DNA of 64,000 nucleotides from JAIEPX01 sp963725255 (GCA_963725255.1 CAVRXV010000009.1:1-64000), one strand, 5' to 3'; positions 1 to 9,832 are shown, counted from the stretch's first letter. Made by a program: numbers and translations. Notes: a model not told the origin generated them from the letters alone.

Positions 1-185
1 AATTACCCTTAAAATGTACAGCAAAAATACGCTATCGTTGCATCGACCAAACCTGCGTTGTAAACGCATTATCCGATGGAAATTATCAAGCTATTTTCGA
101 GCAACCACAACGAGCAATCACGCCTGGACAATCCATCGTATTTTATCAAGATGATACTTGCTTAGGAGGTGCTGTTATCCGTTAA
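1..185 (+). CDS. mnmA: MnmA C-terminus (tRNA 2-thiouridylase), partial
   Basis: This is the last 60 codons of a gene that begins before the window; it is read from base 3 to the TAA at 183-185. The translation contains AKIRYR, RAITPGQSIVFY and CLGGAVI just before the stop. These match the C-terminal beta-barrel of MnmA (TrmU), which thiolates U34 of tRNA Lys, Glu and Gln in the cytoplasm. The catalytic cysteines and the ATP-binding PP-loop lie outside the window, so activity cannot be judged. The fragment is short but the PGQ...FY...CLGG pattern is characteristic. Confidence 0.85.
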   Translation, partial: LPLKCTAKIRYRCIDQTCVVNALSDGNYQAIFEQPQRAITPGQSIVFYQDDTCLGGAVIR

Positions 186-190
186 ACGCG

Positions 191-943
191 TTATTCACTA
201 ACAGACGTTTGAACATCTCCTTTTTTCTTTCGCGGAAGATGCATTGCAACATGATGACGTAATTTAGAATCATAGTACATCGTCAACATCAGCGAATAAA
301 ACAATGGATTAATTAATGCCGTTTCAATCACACTAATCGCAACTCTTCCGAATGAAAAAATAGGGATCTAAGCGTAACTATAGGGTGATGCAATAATACT
401 CAGCACCAGCGGAATGACAATAACTGAAAATGTTCTCCACCAACTTTTCCAAACTAAAAACCAACTATATTGGAATGATTCAACTAATGAATAATCATCA
501 AGAAGAATCAATGGCGCAACAAATACAAACACAACACCAATAAAAATCCCTGGAGCAATTAAAAAGATCAACCCTAGCCAACTCAGTATAGAAATAACTG
601 GTAAAGCAATTAATAATCGAGGTAATTTTTTTAATACATACTGTGATGATTCTTGAAAGCTCATTTTAGTTTGCGTACCCACCAGGAAAAGTTGATGGAT
701 GATAAAGCCTACAAGAAAAATAATGACGGGTAACATAAGCAGCATGAACAATCCCGTCACTATGAGAACAGAGTGAGGATATTGATGTCTAAGCAAATAC
801 CCCATAATCAAACTGGGAATTCCAGACATCAAAGCCAATAATAGAGTCCAGGGCCAGAGTGATTTTAATCCCGTCAAATATAAGGATAAACCACTAACAA
901 TGATTTCACTCAATGACTGAGCTTTCGTTTTGAATGTAAACAT
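191..943 (-). pseudogene. YciC/UPF0259-like inner-membrane protein, interrupted by in-frame TAG
   Basis: Translation starts at the ATG at 943-941, preceded by a strong ribosome site (AGAAGGAG), and gives 191 residues with several long hydrophobic segments. It then meets a TAG at 370-368. Beyond the TAG the same frame stays open for 58 more codons to a TAA at 193-191. That part reads like the missing last membrane segment plus a basic tail (IETALINPLFYSLMLTMYY, then HLPRKKKGD). The summed length, about 250 codons, fits the roughly 247 residues of the YciC (UPF0259) family, whose function is not well defined. The shorter product would lose the last membrane helix. A real nonsense mutation, read-through or a base-call error are all possible. 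Confidence 0.6.
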
Positions 944-1018
944 CTCAACTCCTTCTAAGATGTAATGTACTATTTTAGCACTAATAATGCTAAAATGCCT
1001 ACCCAAGGGGCGCTATCT

Positions 1019-4000
1019 ATGAGAAATAATACACTATTTACACACAATTTGCCAAAGAATCCTGGTGAAGTTCAGTCGTGGGGGGAAGTCTCTGGACTCG
1101 GCATCGCCTTATCAATACTATCTGCGGCAAATCAAGCATCGGGACTGGTGTTAATAGTTTCCCCTGATTCCCTCAGCGCTAAACGTTTACACAATGAATT
1201 GATTTTTGTTAATTCTCCAACAGATCCCCTACCGTTGTACCTTTTGCCTGACTGGGAGATTTTGCCCTACGATCATTTTTCACCGCATCAAGATATCATC
1301 TCCGAACGCTTACTCACCTTAAGTCAACTTCCAGAGACCAAAAGAGCGATTGTGATTGTCCCTGTTAACACGTTAATGCATCGTATTGCACCTCGTCAGC
1401 ATTTAGAAGCACACGTTTTTTCTATTACCAAAGGCATGCGTCTTGATAGTGAAGCGTTTAGACAACGTTTAATCCGTGCTGGATACAAAGCAACCTCACA
1501 GGTTTTAGAACATGGTGAATTTTCTCAACGAGGATCCATCATTGATCTTTATCCTATGGGAAGCTTACTACCGTACAGAATCGATTTATTTGATGATGAA
1601 ATCGAAACCATTCGCACCTTCGATCCTGATACTCAATGCTCTCTGGAAATTGTTGAAAAAATAGCCTTACTTCCCGCTCAAGAATACCCTCTCACTGAAG
1701 AAGCTATCACACATTTTAGACAAGCCTGGCGCGAATGTTTTTCGGGTAATCCTGCAAAATCCCCTTTGTACCAATCAATTAGCGATGGTTTAACTGCGCC
1801 CGGCATTGAATATTACCTTCCTCTTTTTTTCGATAAATTAGAATCAGTATTTGATTATTTACCCACTCAATCACTGGTCATTTCTGTTGAAGATATTGCA
1901 GGGAGTGCAGAATATTTTCGTCAAGAAGTACACTCACGCTACGAACAGCTTCGCTATGATACTGAACGACCTATTTTAGCTCCTCACGCTATCACGCTGG
2001 CTATCGAAGAATTATTTGGAAGTATTAAAAAATTCCCTCAGCTTAAAATAACCCACGAAAAAGTTGAAGATAAGCCTGGGCGTATTAATTTACACCTTCA
2101 AAAACCAAGCGTATCAATTGAAGAAAAAAAAGACTTCTCTCTACATCTGAAATCATTATTTGATGACAATAGTCGCGTACTTTGGATCGCTGAATCAGCG
2201 GGTCGTCAACAAGTACTCTTCGATTTACTACAGAAAATCAGCATTAAACCTGAAGCATTCGATTATTTCGAGAATTTTATCACCAGCTCAACTCAACACG
2301 GCATTACCACAGCACCTGTGTTTCAAGGGGTTAATTTAAAAGACAAAAACATATTGATTCTTACTGAAGGCGAATTATTCGGCGAAAAAGTTATTCAACA
2401 ACGTCGTAGGCAAGGACGTGGCCTTGATCCCAATACACTCATTCGCAACCTCTCGGAACTTCAAGTGGGCTCTCCCATCGTGCATATTGATCACGGTGTA
2501 GGTCGTTATATAGGTCTTCAAAATATTACTACCGATGGAATCGAAGCTGAATATTTAACCATAGAATATGCTGAAAAACATAAACTCTATGTGCCTGTTG
2601 GTTCATTACATTTAGTCAGTCGTTATTCTGGGGCAGATGCAGACACAGCGCCCTTGCATCAACTCGGTTCTAGCCGTTGGCAAAAAGCGAAACGAAAAGC
2701 CGCAGAAAAAGCCCGCGATGCCGCTGCCGAATTACTCGATATCTATGCCCGACGTGAAAGTAAAAAACGCGAAAGCTATGGTGCTTTACCCTCTGAGTAT
2801 GCTGATTTCGCTGCTACTTTTCCCTTCGAAGAAACACCAGATCAACAGCTAGCCATTCAAATGGTCATTAATGATTTGGCAAAAACGCGCCCTATGGATC
2901 GATTAATTTGTGGTGATGTCGGATTTGGTAAAACAGAAGTTGCGATGCGTGCTGCGTTTATTGTTGCGTACCATCAAAAACAAGTCGCTGTTTTGGTCCC
3001 TACAACGTTACTTGCAGAACAACATTTCAATAATTTTAGAGATCGATTTGCTAAACTCCCGATCACCATTGAAATGATTTCACGGTTTAGAAATCAGAAA
3101 GAACAACAAACGATTCTCGAAAATTGTGCTGAAGGTAAAGTTGATATTATTATTGGCACACATAAATTACTCCAACCCGATATCAAATTTAAAAATCTTG
3201 GCTTATTGATTATCGATGAAGAACATCGATTTGGTGTCAGACAAAAAGAACGAATTAAGTCATTGCGAGCTAACGTCGACATTCTAACCCTCACAGCAAC
3301 TCCCATTCCACGCACACTTAATTTAGCCATGTCGAGTATTAGAGACTTATCAATCATTGCAACACCGCCCGCTCGTCGTTTAGCGATTAATACTTTTGTG
3401 CATGAATATAGCCCCGCACTTATTAAAGAAGCGATGTTGCGTGAAATTTTGCGTGGCGGACAAGTGTATTATTTGCATAATGATGTTAAATCCATCAAAA
3501 AAATCGCTGACGAAATCGAACAACTAGTTCCTGAAGCTAAAACAGGCGTTGCTCACGGACAAATGCGTGAACGAGAACTAGAAAAAGTGATGGCGGATTT
3601 TTATCATCGCCGTTTTAGTGTTTTGGTTTGCACAACCATTATAGAATCCGGTATTGACGTACCTTCTGCAAATACCATTATTATCAATCGAGCCGATAAA
3701 TTTGGGTTGGCGCAATTGCACCAAATTCGTGGTCGCGTCGGTCGTTCTCATCATCAAGCGTATGCCTATTTACTCACGCCACCTGAAAATATTCTCACTG
3801 CTGATGCTCAAAAACGCTTAGAAGCTATTGCCAGCCTCTCTGATCTCGGCGCTGGTTTCGCGTTGGCAACCAATGATTTAGAAATTCGCGGTGCTGGAGA
3901 AATATTGGGTGAAGAACAAAGTGGTCACATTCAAGAAGTCGGTTTTACACTCTATACTGAGCTGCTCGAAAACGCTGTTAAAGCCCTCAAATCTGGCGAA

Positions 4001-4462
4001 AGTATCGATCTTGATCGTGAAATTAATCACGGCCCTGAAATCGATCTGGGAATTAGCGCTTTAATTCCTGAAACCTACGTGCACGACATTAATTTAAGAT
4101 TGACACTGTATAAACGACTGTCGAGTTGCAAAAATAATGATGAGCTCAGAGAGTTACAAGTTGAATTTATCGATCGATTTGGACATCTTCCTGACCCTGC
4201 TCGTCATCTTTTTATTATTGCTGAAATCAAACTTCTCGCTACACGACTCGGGATTACAAAAATTCTTGTTCGACAACAAAATGGGCGTCTGGATCTCGAA
4301 CCAGAACCTAAAATCAACGTAGAGAATTTAATTAAACTGATTCAATCACAACCTACAAAATACCGATTTGAAGGCGCAAATTGCATTCGATTCAATACAC
4401 TAAATGCAGATACGGCTTCAAAGATTTCTTCGACCCAAGAACTACTTTCTATCCTAAAGTAG
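1019..4462 (+). CDS. mfd: Transcription-repair coupling factor Mfd
   Basis: Mfd is a cytoplasmic DNA translocase that removes RNA polymerase stalled at lesions and recruits UvrA. The product is 1147 residues, almost the same as E. coli Mfd (1148). Visible parts are a UvrB-like N-terminal region (LLPDWEILPYDHFSPH near residue 80), the RNA-polymerase-interaction domain (VHIDHGVGRYIG near 490), Walker A (GDVGFGKTE near 635), the DEEH box (IIDEEHRFG near 730) and the RecG-like motif (QIRGRVGRSHHQAY near 905). The ATG at 1019 is chosen over upstream in-frame codons because AAGGGG lies about seven bases before it and because the length then fits the family. It diverges from the membrane-protein gene upstream and converges on the AAA-ATPase gene 64 bases downstream. 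Confidence 0.97.
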   Translation: MRNNTLFTHNLPKNPGEVQSWGEVSGLGIALSILSAANQASGLVLIVSPDSLSAKRLHNELIFVNSPTDPLPLYLLPDWEILPYDHFSPHQDIISERLLTLSQLPETKRAIVIVPVNTLMHRIAPRQHLEAHVFSITKGMRLDSEAFRQRLIRAGYKATSQVLEHGEFSQRGSIIDLYPMGSLLPYRIDLFDDEIETIRTFDPDTQCSLEIVEKIALLPAQEYPLTEEAITHFRQAWRECFSGNPAKSPLYQSISDGLTAPGIEYYLPLFFDKLESVFDYLPTQSLVISVEDIAGSAEYFRQEVHSRYEQLRYDTERPILAPHAITLAIEELFGSIKKFPQLKITHEKVEDKPGRINLHLQKPSVSIEEKKDFSLHLKSLFDDNSRVLWIAESAGRQQVLFDLLQKISIKPEAFDYFENFITSSTQHGITTAPVFQGVNLKDKNILILTEGELFGEKVIQQRRRQGRGLDPNTLIRNLSELQVGSPIVHIDHGVGRYIGLQNITTDGIEAEYLTIEYAEKHKLYVPVGSLHLVSRYSGADADTAPLHQLGSSRWQKAKRKAAEKARDAAAELLDIYARRESKKRESYGALPSEYADFAATFPFEETPDQQLAIQMVINDLAKTRPMDRLICGDVGFGKTEVAMRAAFIVAYHQKQVAVLVPTTLLAEQHFNNFRDRFAKLPITIEMISRFRNQKEQQTILENCAEGKVDIIIGTHKLLQPDIKFKNLGLLIIDEEHRFGVRQKERIKSLRANVDILTLTATPIPRTLNLAMSSIRDLSIIATPPARRLAINTFVHEYSPALIKEAMLREILRGGQVYYLHNDVKSIKKIADEIEQLVPEAKTGVAHGQMRERELEKVMADFYHRRFSVLVCTTIIESGIDVPSANTIIINRADKFGLAQLHQIRGRVGRSHHQAYAYLLTPPENILTADAQKRLEAIASLSDLGAGFALATNDLEIRGAGEILGEEQSGHIQEVGFTLYTELLENAVKALKSGESIDLDREINHGPEIDLGISALIPETYVHDINLRLTLYKRLSSCKNNDELRELQVEFIDRFGHLPDPARHLFIIAEIKLLATRLGITKILVRQQNGRLDLEPEPKINVENLIKLIQSQPTKYRFEGANCIRFNTLNADTASKISSTQELLSILK

Positions 4463-4526
4463 GTCAAACTTAAGCAACCTTATTTCTTACAAGATTGATA
4501 TACTGATATTAGATATATCCCATGTG

Positions 4527-6797
4527 TTATTCTTGGTTGGAATTTTCTGAACTTGCATAACTCAAACTTGGCGAATGACTTTCCTTTTCATCACCGTCAT
4601 CATGTCGAGTTTCTTTTCTGCTTCTTGAGCCTAATAATCCCAATTCTAGTACAGGAGAACCTTTTCTTTTTCCAGTGGGTTTTTCTTCGTCATCGTCTCT
4701 TAGATCATCATCTTCACCGTCGTCATCTTCGAACATATCTTCATCAAAGTTTGATCCCTCTTCATTATCTTCTTTAACTTTTTGTCTTTTCAATACTGAT
4801 TCTTGCTCATCTTGTTCCTGTTCTTGAACTTCTTGCTCAAATTCCTGATTGTTTCCGATTCCATAACTATATAAAATATCAGGATTCTCATCGTCCACTA
4901 ATTGAGGTATATTGAAAAGATTACTATGGACTGTATAATATGCGCAAACCACTTGTTTACTACAACATGCAATCCCCAATCTCAATACATTTGTAACATG
5001 ATGAAAATTTTGAAAAGCGTCATTTCGATATCTCTCTTCAATTTGTTTCAACCCTTCATCCACAGCCAATGCTTCTAATTGTTGTTTTCGAGTATCGAGA
5101 TCTTTGGCTTTCTCTTTTCGAGGCAACCTTTTTAATTCAATCACTATTCCTAGAGTACCACATCCCTCTTTTGGAATTACAACAAGATCGGGGTATCCAT
5201 CTCCAGCTTCGCGATTTGATTCAACGATATGGGTTTGCTGAACTCCAGCCAATATCGTTCCTAAAATCATTTGATAGTCTCGTTCTAAATTTAGATCTCT
5301 CAGACTAAATATTCTTACAAGCGCTTGACGTAGCTCGTTGGTAAATTGAGGAATATCTCCCTCGAGCAAATGCTTAGAGATATCTGAATAAAGATGCCCT
5401 ATATGTTTTCTTAACCAATCAGAAAATATCTCATTATAATTTAACCTAACCTCGTGATTTGGAATAGATAAATCACAGAGATAATTTAATCCAGTTTTGA
5501 CTATGTTTGTAGCGGTTAAGTATCCAGCGTGTAATAAAATAGTAAACAAAGCATTCATTCTTGCTTCTGGTTCGTCTCGTACAAGATCTTCATACACCAG
5601 ACTTTCAGTAATTATTGCCCCGTGTATCTTTTCATTATTATTACCAGTTATTAATGCGGTTATTTTATCTTTCGTTGCTTTTTCTGAACCGAACATTAAC
5701 CTTTTTATTATATCATCAATCGATCCTGTTTGTGCCCAAAAACATTGGAAGGGGAAAGATAAATCTTCAATCAGCATACTTAAGCACCTCATCACTGACC
5801 ATGGATTATATCGTACAATATTACCCACGGTATAACCATTATACCAAAGCTTAACCTTATCAATTATCTCATCATCAAATCCCGACTCAGTAAAAACAGC
5901 TCTCACTTCATCTTCAGTAAAACCGAAATACTCTGCGTATCTATCTTCTAGACTTCCATACACAACCAAATTATTTAAATCAGAAAGCATTTTATTTTTT
6001 GAAACTCGCAAAATTCCAGTCATCAACCCCTTTTCTAAGCTTGAATTTGTTTTTAATGCGGATCCGAAAAATTTCCTTAAAAACTTTGTAATGCTATTCG
6101 CAATCCCCAACAAATTTTGTTTTTCCTGAAAATCTTTTGCTTGCATAAAATTATTAAATGCTTCATTAACTGGCGCATCATATTCATCAATTAAGATAAA
6201 AACTTTTTTCCCCCAATGTTTTTCCAGACAACGACTTAGGAACTTTAGTGAGCTTATCAAAGCCTCTTTTTCAACTTTTCCAACACGATAATTTTTTATT
6301 TGATCTTTATCCTCTTGATCGATTTTTTCTGAATTCATTAAATAAAAATGCTTTTGATAGATCTCCATTACCTTGTTAGTTAAAGACTTTATAAAGCTTA
6401 ATTTATCATCGACAGTTAAATCTTTCATTGTTAAAAAAATAACTGGATATTGACCTTGATGCTCCTTCAGAAACGCTCCACTATCAACCTTTGCTATTTT
6501 TTTATCGATAAAGAGTTGTGCACTCGCTTTGTTATCAGGATGATTGCTTAAAAAAGCCTCTGCCATCGTTAAATTAGTCGTTTTATTCCATCGTCGTGGG
6601 AAGGTTATGAGAGTCACTTCATCACCACTCAATAACTTGTATACAAAAAGGGTTTTATCTACACAAATAAACCTGCCTGAAGCTAGTTTGGTATAATCAT
6701 CGGCTCCAACTAGAGGCATTTTCTTTTGTACACCTTGCACAGCGTGTCTCTGACTTATTAATCCCACCGGCTGAAGTGTTTCATTTGATAATTTCAT
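4527..6797 (-). CDS. AAA-ATPase-like / PD-(D/E)XK nuclease-like protein with acidic C-terminal tail
   Basis: The 756-residue protein has the layout of the AAA-ATPase_like (DUF1703-type) family. An N-terminal FICVDKTLF segment and a P-loop region near residue 65 come first, then Walker B (VFILIDEYDAPVNEAF near 200), and a PD-(D/E)XK nuclease-like domain near 555-580 (YPDLVVIP then IVIELKRL, keeping D...E-x-K). The P-loop reads PRRWNKTTN where the family usually has PRRFGKT, so the glycine before Lys-Thr is replaced. The last 110 residues are very acidic (EDMFEDDDGEDDDLRDDDEE), with basic patches VLKRQKVKED and KRKGSP. The start has AGGGG nine bases upstream. Relatives are abundant in host-associated bacteria but their function is unsettled. 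The tail is unusual and recalls eukaryote-directed proteins; that is inference only. Confidence 0.75.
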   Translation of the reverse strand: MKLSNETLQPVGLISQRHAVQGVQKKMPLVGADDYTKLASGRFICVDKTLFVYKLLSGDEVTLITFPRRWNKTTNLTMAEAFLSNHPDNKASAQLFIDKKIAKVDSGAFLKEHQGQYPVIFLTMKDLTVDDKLSFIKSLTNKVMEIYQKHFYLMNSEKIDQEDKDQIKNYRVGKVEKEALISSLKFLSRCLEKHWGKKVFILIDEYDAPVNEAFNNFMQAKDFQEKQNLLGIANSITKFLRKFFGSALKTNSSLEKGLMTGILRVSKNKMLSDLNNLVVYGSLEDRYAEYFGFTEDEVRAVFTESGFDDEIIDKVKLWYNGYTVGNIVRYNPWSVMRCLSMLIEDLSFPFQCFWAQTGSIDDIIKRLMFGSEKATKDKITALITGNNNEKIHGAIITESLVYEDLVRDEPEARMNALFTILLHAGYLTATNIVKTGLNYLCDLSIPNHEVRLNYNEIFSDWLRKHIGHLYSDISKHLLEGDIPQFTNELRQALVRIFSLRDLNLERDYQMILGTILAGVQQTHIVESNREAGDGYPDLVVIPKEGCGTLGIVIELKRLPRKEKAKDLDTRKQQLEALAVDEGLKQIEERYRNDAFQNFHHVTNVLRLGIACCSKQVVCAYYTVHSNLFNIPQLVDDENPDILYSYGIGNNQEFEQEVQEQEQDEQESVLKRQKVKEDNEEGSNFDEDMFEDDDGEDDDLRDDDEEKPTGKRKGSPVLELGLLGSRSRKETRHDDGDEKESHSPSLSYASSENSNQE

Positions 6798-7036
6798 CGG
6801 ATAAACCCCTTAGAGTATTTTAGTACATGGATGTTATCATCATTATTGCAAGAAATCAATGGTGTTATTATATAAATTTAGTGTAATCTCTACCTGCTTG
6901 ATCTTTGAGATGTTCAAGTTTTCGTAATTATCCGATATTCACCTACCTATATATTAGCTCAATGGATATTGATAGAACAATTATTATCAATAATCATGAA
7001 AGTCTGATCTGCTCCCGATTTCGTGGACACCAACCT

Positions 7037-7897
7037 CTAACAAGCATACATTAATTCATATTGAGCAGGCGTGTTGTAATTTATCGTAGAATGCCTACGT
7101 TGTCTATTGTAAAAAACCTCAATATATTCAAAAATAACTCTCTTTGCCTCCTCTCTCGTTTTAAAGCTTTCATGGTGCGTGCACTCAACTTTCAGTGTGT
7201 GAAAAAAGCTTTCTACTACCGCATTATCCCAGCAGTTCCCTTTTCGACTCATACTGCATTCAATATCATTATCCTTCAATAATCCCTGATATTCATTCGC
7301 TGCATACTGACTTCCACGATCAGAATGTAACAATACTCCACCCGATATTTTTCGCTTAAATAACGCCATTCTTAAAGCATTCAGCGTGATATCTTCTTTC
7401 ATCCTGCTATCCATCGACCACCCTATGATTTTCCTAGAAAATAAATCCATGATCACCGATAAATACAACCATCCTTCCATCGTCGGAATATACGTAATAT
7501 CAGAGACCCAGCGCTGATTTGGTTTGTTAGCGGTAAACTCTCGATTTAATTTATTATCACTTATGGGTTTACTATGATTTGAATCCGTCGTCATTTTAAA
7601 TTTCCTTTTCGTTTTCGCTCTTATGCCATAATGCTGCATCAGCCTAAAAACTCGGTTTTTTCCGAGTGTTTTTAATTCTGCATGTAGATCATAGTATATG
7701 CGACGATATCCATACGTCTCTCGACTTCTTTCATGACTCTCACGGATCTTTAACAATAATTGCTGATTCGATTCTTCTCGATCGCTCACAGGTCGTGATA
7801 ACCACGCATAAAAGCCGCTTCGGCTTATTTCTAAAACGTGACACAGGATGTTAATCGAGTGTTCTTTGCGCTTCTCTTCCACAAATTGATACTTCAT
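7037..7897 (-). CDS. IS3-family transposase OrfB (DDE integrase core)
   Basis: The 286-residue product carries the HTH_21 region (SRSGFYAWLSRP near residue 25, then HERSRETYGYRRI) and the rve integrase core. The catalytic DDE residues are visible: D in RWVSDITYIPTMEGWLYL, D in LLHSDRGSQYA, and E in GNCWDNAVVESFFHTLK. The frame is uninterrupted and ends in the family-typical YNTPAQYE segment, so the enzyme looks functional. Its ATG overlaps the orfA stop (ATGA), which permits translational coupling as well as frameshift fusion. Confidence 0.95.
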   Translation of the reverse strand: MKYQFVEEKRKEHSINILCHVLEISRSGFYAWLSRPVSDREESNQQLLLKIRESHERSRETYGYRRIYYDLHAELKTLGKNRVFRLMQHYGIRAKTKRKFKMTTDSNHSKPISDNKLNREFTANKPNQRWVSDITYIPTMEGWLYLSVIMDLFSRKIIGWSMDSRMKEDITLNALRMALFKRKISGGVLLHSDRGSQYAANEYQGLLKDNDIECSMSRKGNCWDNAVVESFFHTLKVECTHHESFKTREEAKRVIFEYIEVFYNRQRRHSTINYNTPAQYELMYAC

Positions 7898-8178
7898 TTC
7901 AATTCGTTCGCAAAGAACTTTGCGGCCTTTTTTAATATGTCGCGCTCCTCCTTCAAGCGCAATATCTCCATCTTTAATCGTCGATTCTCTTCTACAACAT
8001 CTACCTGGCTTTCACCAACGGTCTCTTGGGTCTGATCGTTACGATGCTGATTAATCCATGAATAGAGAGTGACCTGGTGTATCCCTAAGTCTCTCGCTGT
8101 TTTAGCATATGGCTGCGGTGACGACAGTGCTAATTTCACTGCCTCTGCTCGAAATAGTTTGTCCGTTTTCCTTTTCAT
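7894..8178 (-). CDS. IS3-family transposase OrfA (helix-turn-helix)
   Basis: This 94-residue protein has an N-terminal helix-turn-helix (TARDLGIHQVTLYSWI, residues 27-42) that binds the IS ends, followed by a leucine-zipper-like helix (ENRRLKMEILRLKEERDILK) used for multimerisation. It ends with TGA at 7896-7894, overlapping the ATG of orfB. The slippery heptamer A-AAA-AAG lies at 7933-7927 in the orfA frame. orfB is in the -1 frame, and that frame is open from the heptamer into orfB, so programmed -1 frameshifting could yield the OrfAB transposase. Confidence 0.92.
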   Translation of the reverse strand: MKRKTDKLFRAEAVKLALSSPQPYAKTARDLGIHQVTLYSWINQHRNDQTQETVGESQVDVVEENRRLKMEILRLKEERDILKKAAKFFANELK

Positions 8179-8279
8179 CTTGACACCTCTTTGATTCCCT
8201 TAAGTTTATCAAACTTAGTGTCCTTTGAAACGGGGTCAGATCAGTCTTATAAACTATAATGAACTGTAATCCTCAGAAA

Positions 8280-8840
8280 TTACATATGCTCAGGAGCCAC
8301 GGCGTAAATTCCTGGTGCATTGCGAAGATATTCTTTGTAATCCATACCATATCCAAAGACATAATAATCTCCGACATCAACACCTTTAAAATCAGCCGTA
8401 GGTATTCCACCAGGTTGTCGAGCTTCGGATTTATCAACTAGCACAGCGGTGTATACTTCACTCGCTCCTTTCTTTTGGCAATAACTAACTACTTCAGCAA
8501 GTGTCAATCCACTATCCAGAATATCATCAACGATTATAACTGTTCGACCTTGTAGGCTATTTGTTGGTTCTGCTTTCCAAACTAATTCACCACCTGATGT
8601 TGCACCACGGTAACGTGTTGCATGCACATAATCGACTTCTAATGGGAAATCTAGTCGTGGGAGTAAATTACCTAAAGGTACAATTCCTCCAATAACCACG
8701 CAGAGAAATACTGGGTTTTTATCGGCTAATTTATCACTGATTTGTTTTGCCATCTCATCGAGTGCGATTTCAATTTGATCTCTGGAATAAAGACATTGTG
8801 ACTTAGAAAAAACATCTCTAATATCTTGAGGTAAATTCAT
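8280..8840 (-). CDS. hpt: Hypoxanthine(-guanine) phosphoribosyltransferase
   Basis: This purine-salvage enzyme transfers phosphoribose from PRPP to hypoxanthine or guanine in the cytoplasm. The PRPP-binding motif is plain (VIIVDDILDSGLT near residue 101), and the N-terminal PPi loop (VVIGGIVP) and C-terminal DYYVFGYGMDY base-pocket segment are present. The ATG at 8840 (186 residues) is preferred to the ATG six bases upstream because AGGAG then lies eight bases away. It follows nagZ closely, so it is probably the last gene of the DUF924-nagZ-hpt operon. The IS3 element ends 36 bases beyond its stop and does not damage it. Confidence 0.93.
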   Translation of the reverse strand: MNLPQDIRDVFSKSQCLYSRDQIEIALDEMAKQISDKLADKNPVFLCVVIGGIVPLGNLLPRLDFPLEVDYVHATRYRGATSGGELVWKAEPTNSLQGRTVIIVDDILDSGLTLAEVVSYCQKKGASEVYTAVLVDKSEARQPGGIPTADFKGVDVGDYYVFGYGMDYKEYLRNAPGIYAVAPEHM

Positions 8841-8851
8841 TGTCATATCTC

Positions 8852-9832
8852 CTAATAATTCTCTGCGAGTTCTGTTTTAGCGGATTTTCGATCCAAGAGC
8901 TTTTGTAAACGCTGTTGAGCAAGAGGATTAACTTTATCCCCCAAATGTTCAAGTACTTCTTTTGTACCTGAACGATCATTACACACTAGCACCATATCAC
9001 AACCAGCCTTTAATGCTAGATCTGCTCGTTGACTCATTGATCCACTATTCTGCAAAGCACCCATGTCGAGTGCATCGCTAAAAACGACACCCTTAAATCC
9101 ACATTGTTCTCGAAGCACATCATTAAGCCAAAAATGATCAAATCCAGCAGGCAAATCACTGACTTGTTGATAGACCACATGAGCAATCATAACGGCATCC
9201 AGTTGCGACGCTAGTGCTTTAAAGGGCACTAAATCGGTGGTGCAAATAGTAGCGAAATCGCGAGTATCTACGGGAAGATCAATATGTGAATCTGCCACAA
9301 CTGCGCCATGCCCAGGAAAATGTTTTCCTGTTGCAGGCATTCCCGCTTCATGCATAGCACTAATATACGCACCCGCTAACGCAACAATAACATCGGTATC
9401 TGCATGAAAACTACGATCACCGATTACTGAACTCACACCAATATTACGATCTAAAATCGGAGTAAAACTTAAATCGATTCCAATTTCCATCAATTCATTT
9501 GCCATTGTACGAGCATGCTCTTTCACTAAAGAAAAGGCTTTTTCAGGATTTTCATTGTAGACATTCCCTAAATCTCCCAACGGAGCTAATCGAGTAAATC
9601 CTTCTATAAAACGCTGTACGCGTCCACCTTCTTGATCGACTGCGATGATGATATTTGGATTAATTGATTTTATGCTAGAGATTAATTCACTCACTTGTTT
9701 TTTATTCGAATAATTCCGACGAAACAGTATCAAGCCACCCACTTGTGGGTGCTGTAAAATATTTTCATCTTCCTTTGAGAGTGATAGCCCTTCAACATCC
9801 AACATCACCTGACCAATATTCGATTTTTTCAT
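8852..9832 (-). CDS. nagZ: Beta-N-acetylhexosaminidase NagZ (peptidoglycan recycling)
   Basis: NagZ is a cytoplasmic family-3 glycoside hydrolase that cleaves GlcNAc from anhydro-muropeptides. The 326-residue product has the family signature KHFPGHGAVVADSHIDLP (near residues 165-182), which holds the His-Asp acid/base pair, and the nucleophile-bearing segment VVFSDALDM near 245-253. Length is close to other NagZ proteins (about 340). Its ATG overlaps the stop of the upstream DUF924 gene (ATGA), so translation is likely coupled. Confidence 0.95.
   Translation of the reverse strand: MKKSNIGQVMLDVEGLSLSKEDENILQHPQVGGLILFRRNYSNKKQVSELISSIKSINPNIIIAVDQEGGRVQRFIEGFTRLAPLGDLGNVYNENPEKAFSLVKEHARTMANELMEIGIDLSFTPILDRNIGVSSVIGDRSFHADTDVIVALAGAYISAMHEAGMPATGKHFPGHGAVVADSHIDLPVDTRDFATICTTDLVPFKALASQLDAVMIAHVVYQQVSDLPAGFDHFWLNDVLREQCGFKGVVFSDALDMGALQNSGSMSQRADLALKAGCDMVLVCNDRSGTKEVLEHLGDKVNPLAQQRLQKLLDRKSAKTELAENY

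Larger units (their letters stand above)
7005..8243 (-). mobile_element. Complete IS3-family insertion sequence (1239 bp)
   Basis: Both ends show imperfect terminal inverted repeats of about 27 bp beginning TGATCTG (left 7005-7031; right, on the minus strand, from 8243) and containing GGACAC near the inner side, as in the IS3 subgroup. The direct flanks are GTC at 7002-7004 and GTC at 8244-8246, a 3-bp target duplication typical of IS3 transposition. Inside are orfA and orfB in the usual overlapping arrangement with an A6G slippery run. Intact ends, intact frames and an intact duplication indicate a fairly recent insertion into the gap between the AAA-ATPase gene and hpt. Confidence 0.93.

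Noticed and set aside
4463..4526. Bidirectional terminator between mfd and the AAA-ATPase gene
   Set aside because: No GC-rich hairpin with T-run is visible in the 64 bases.
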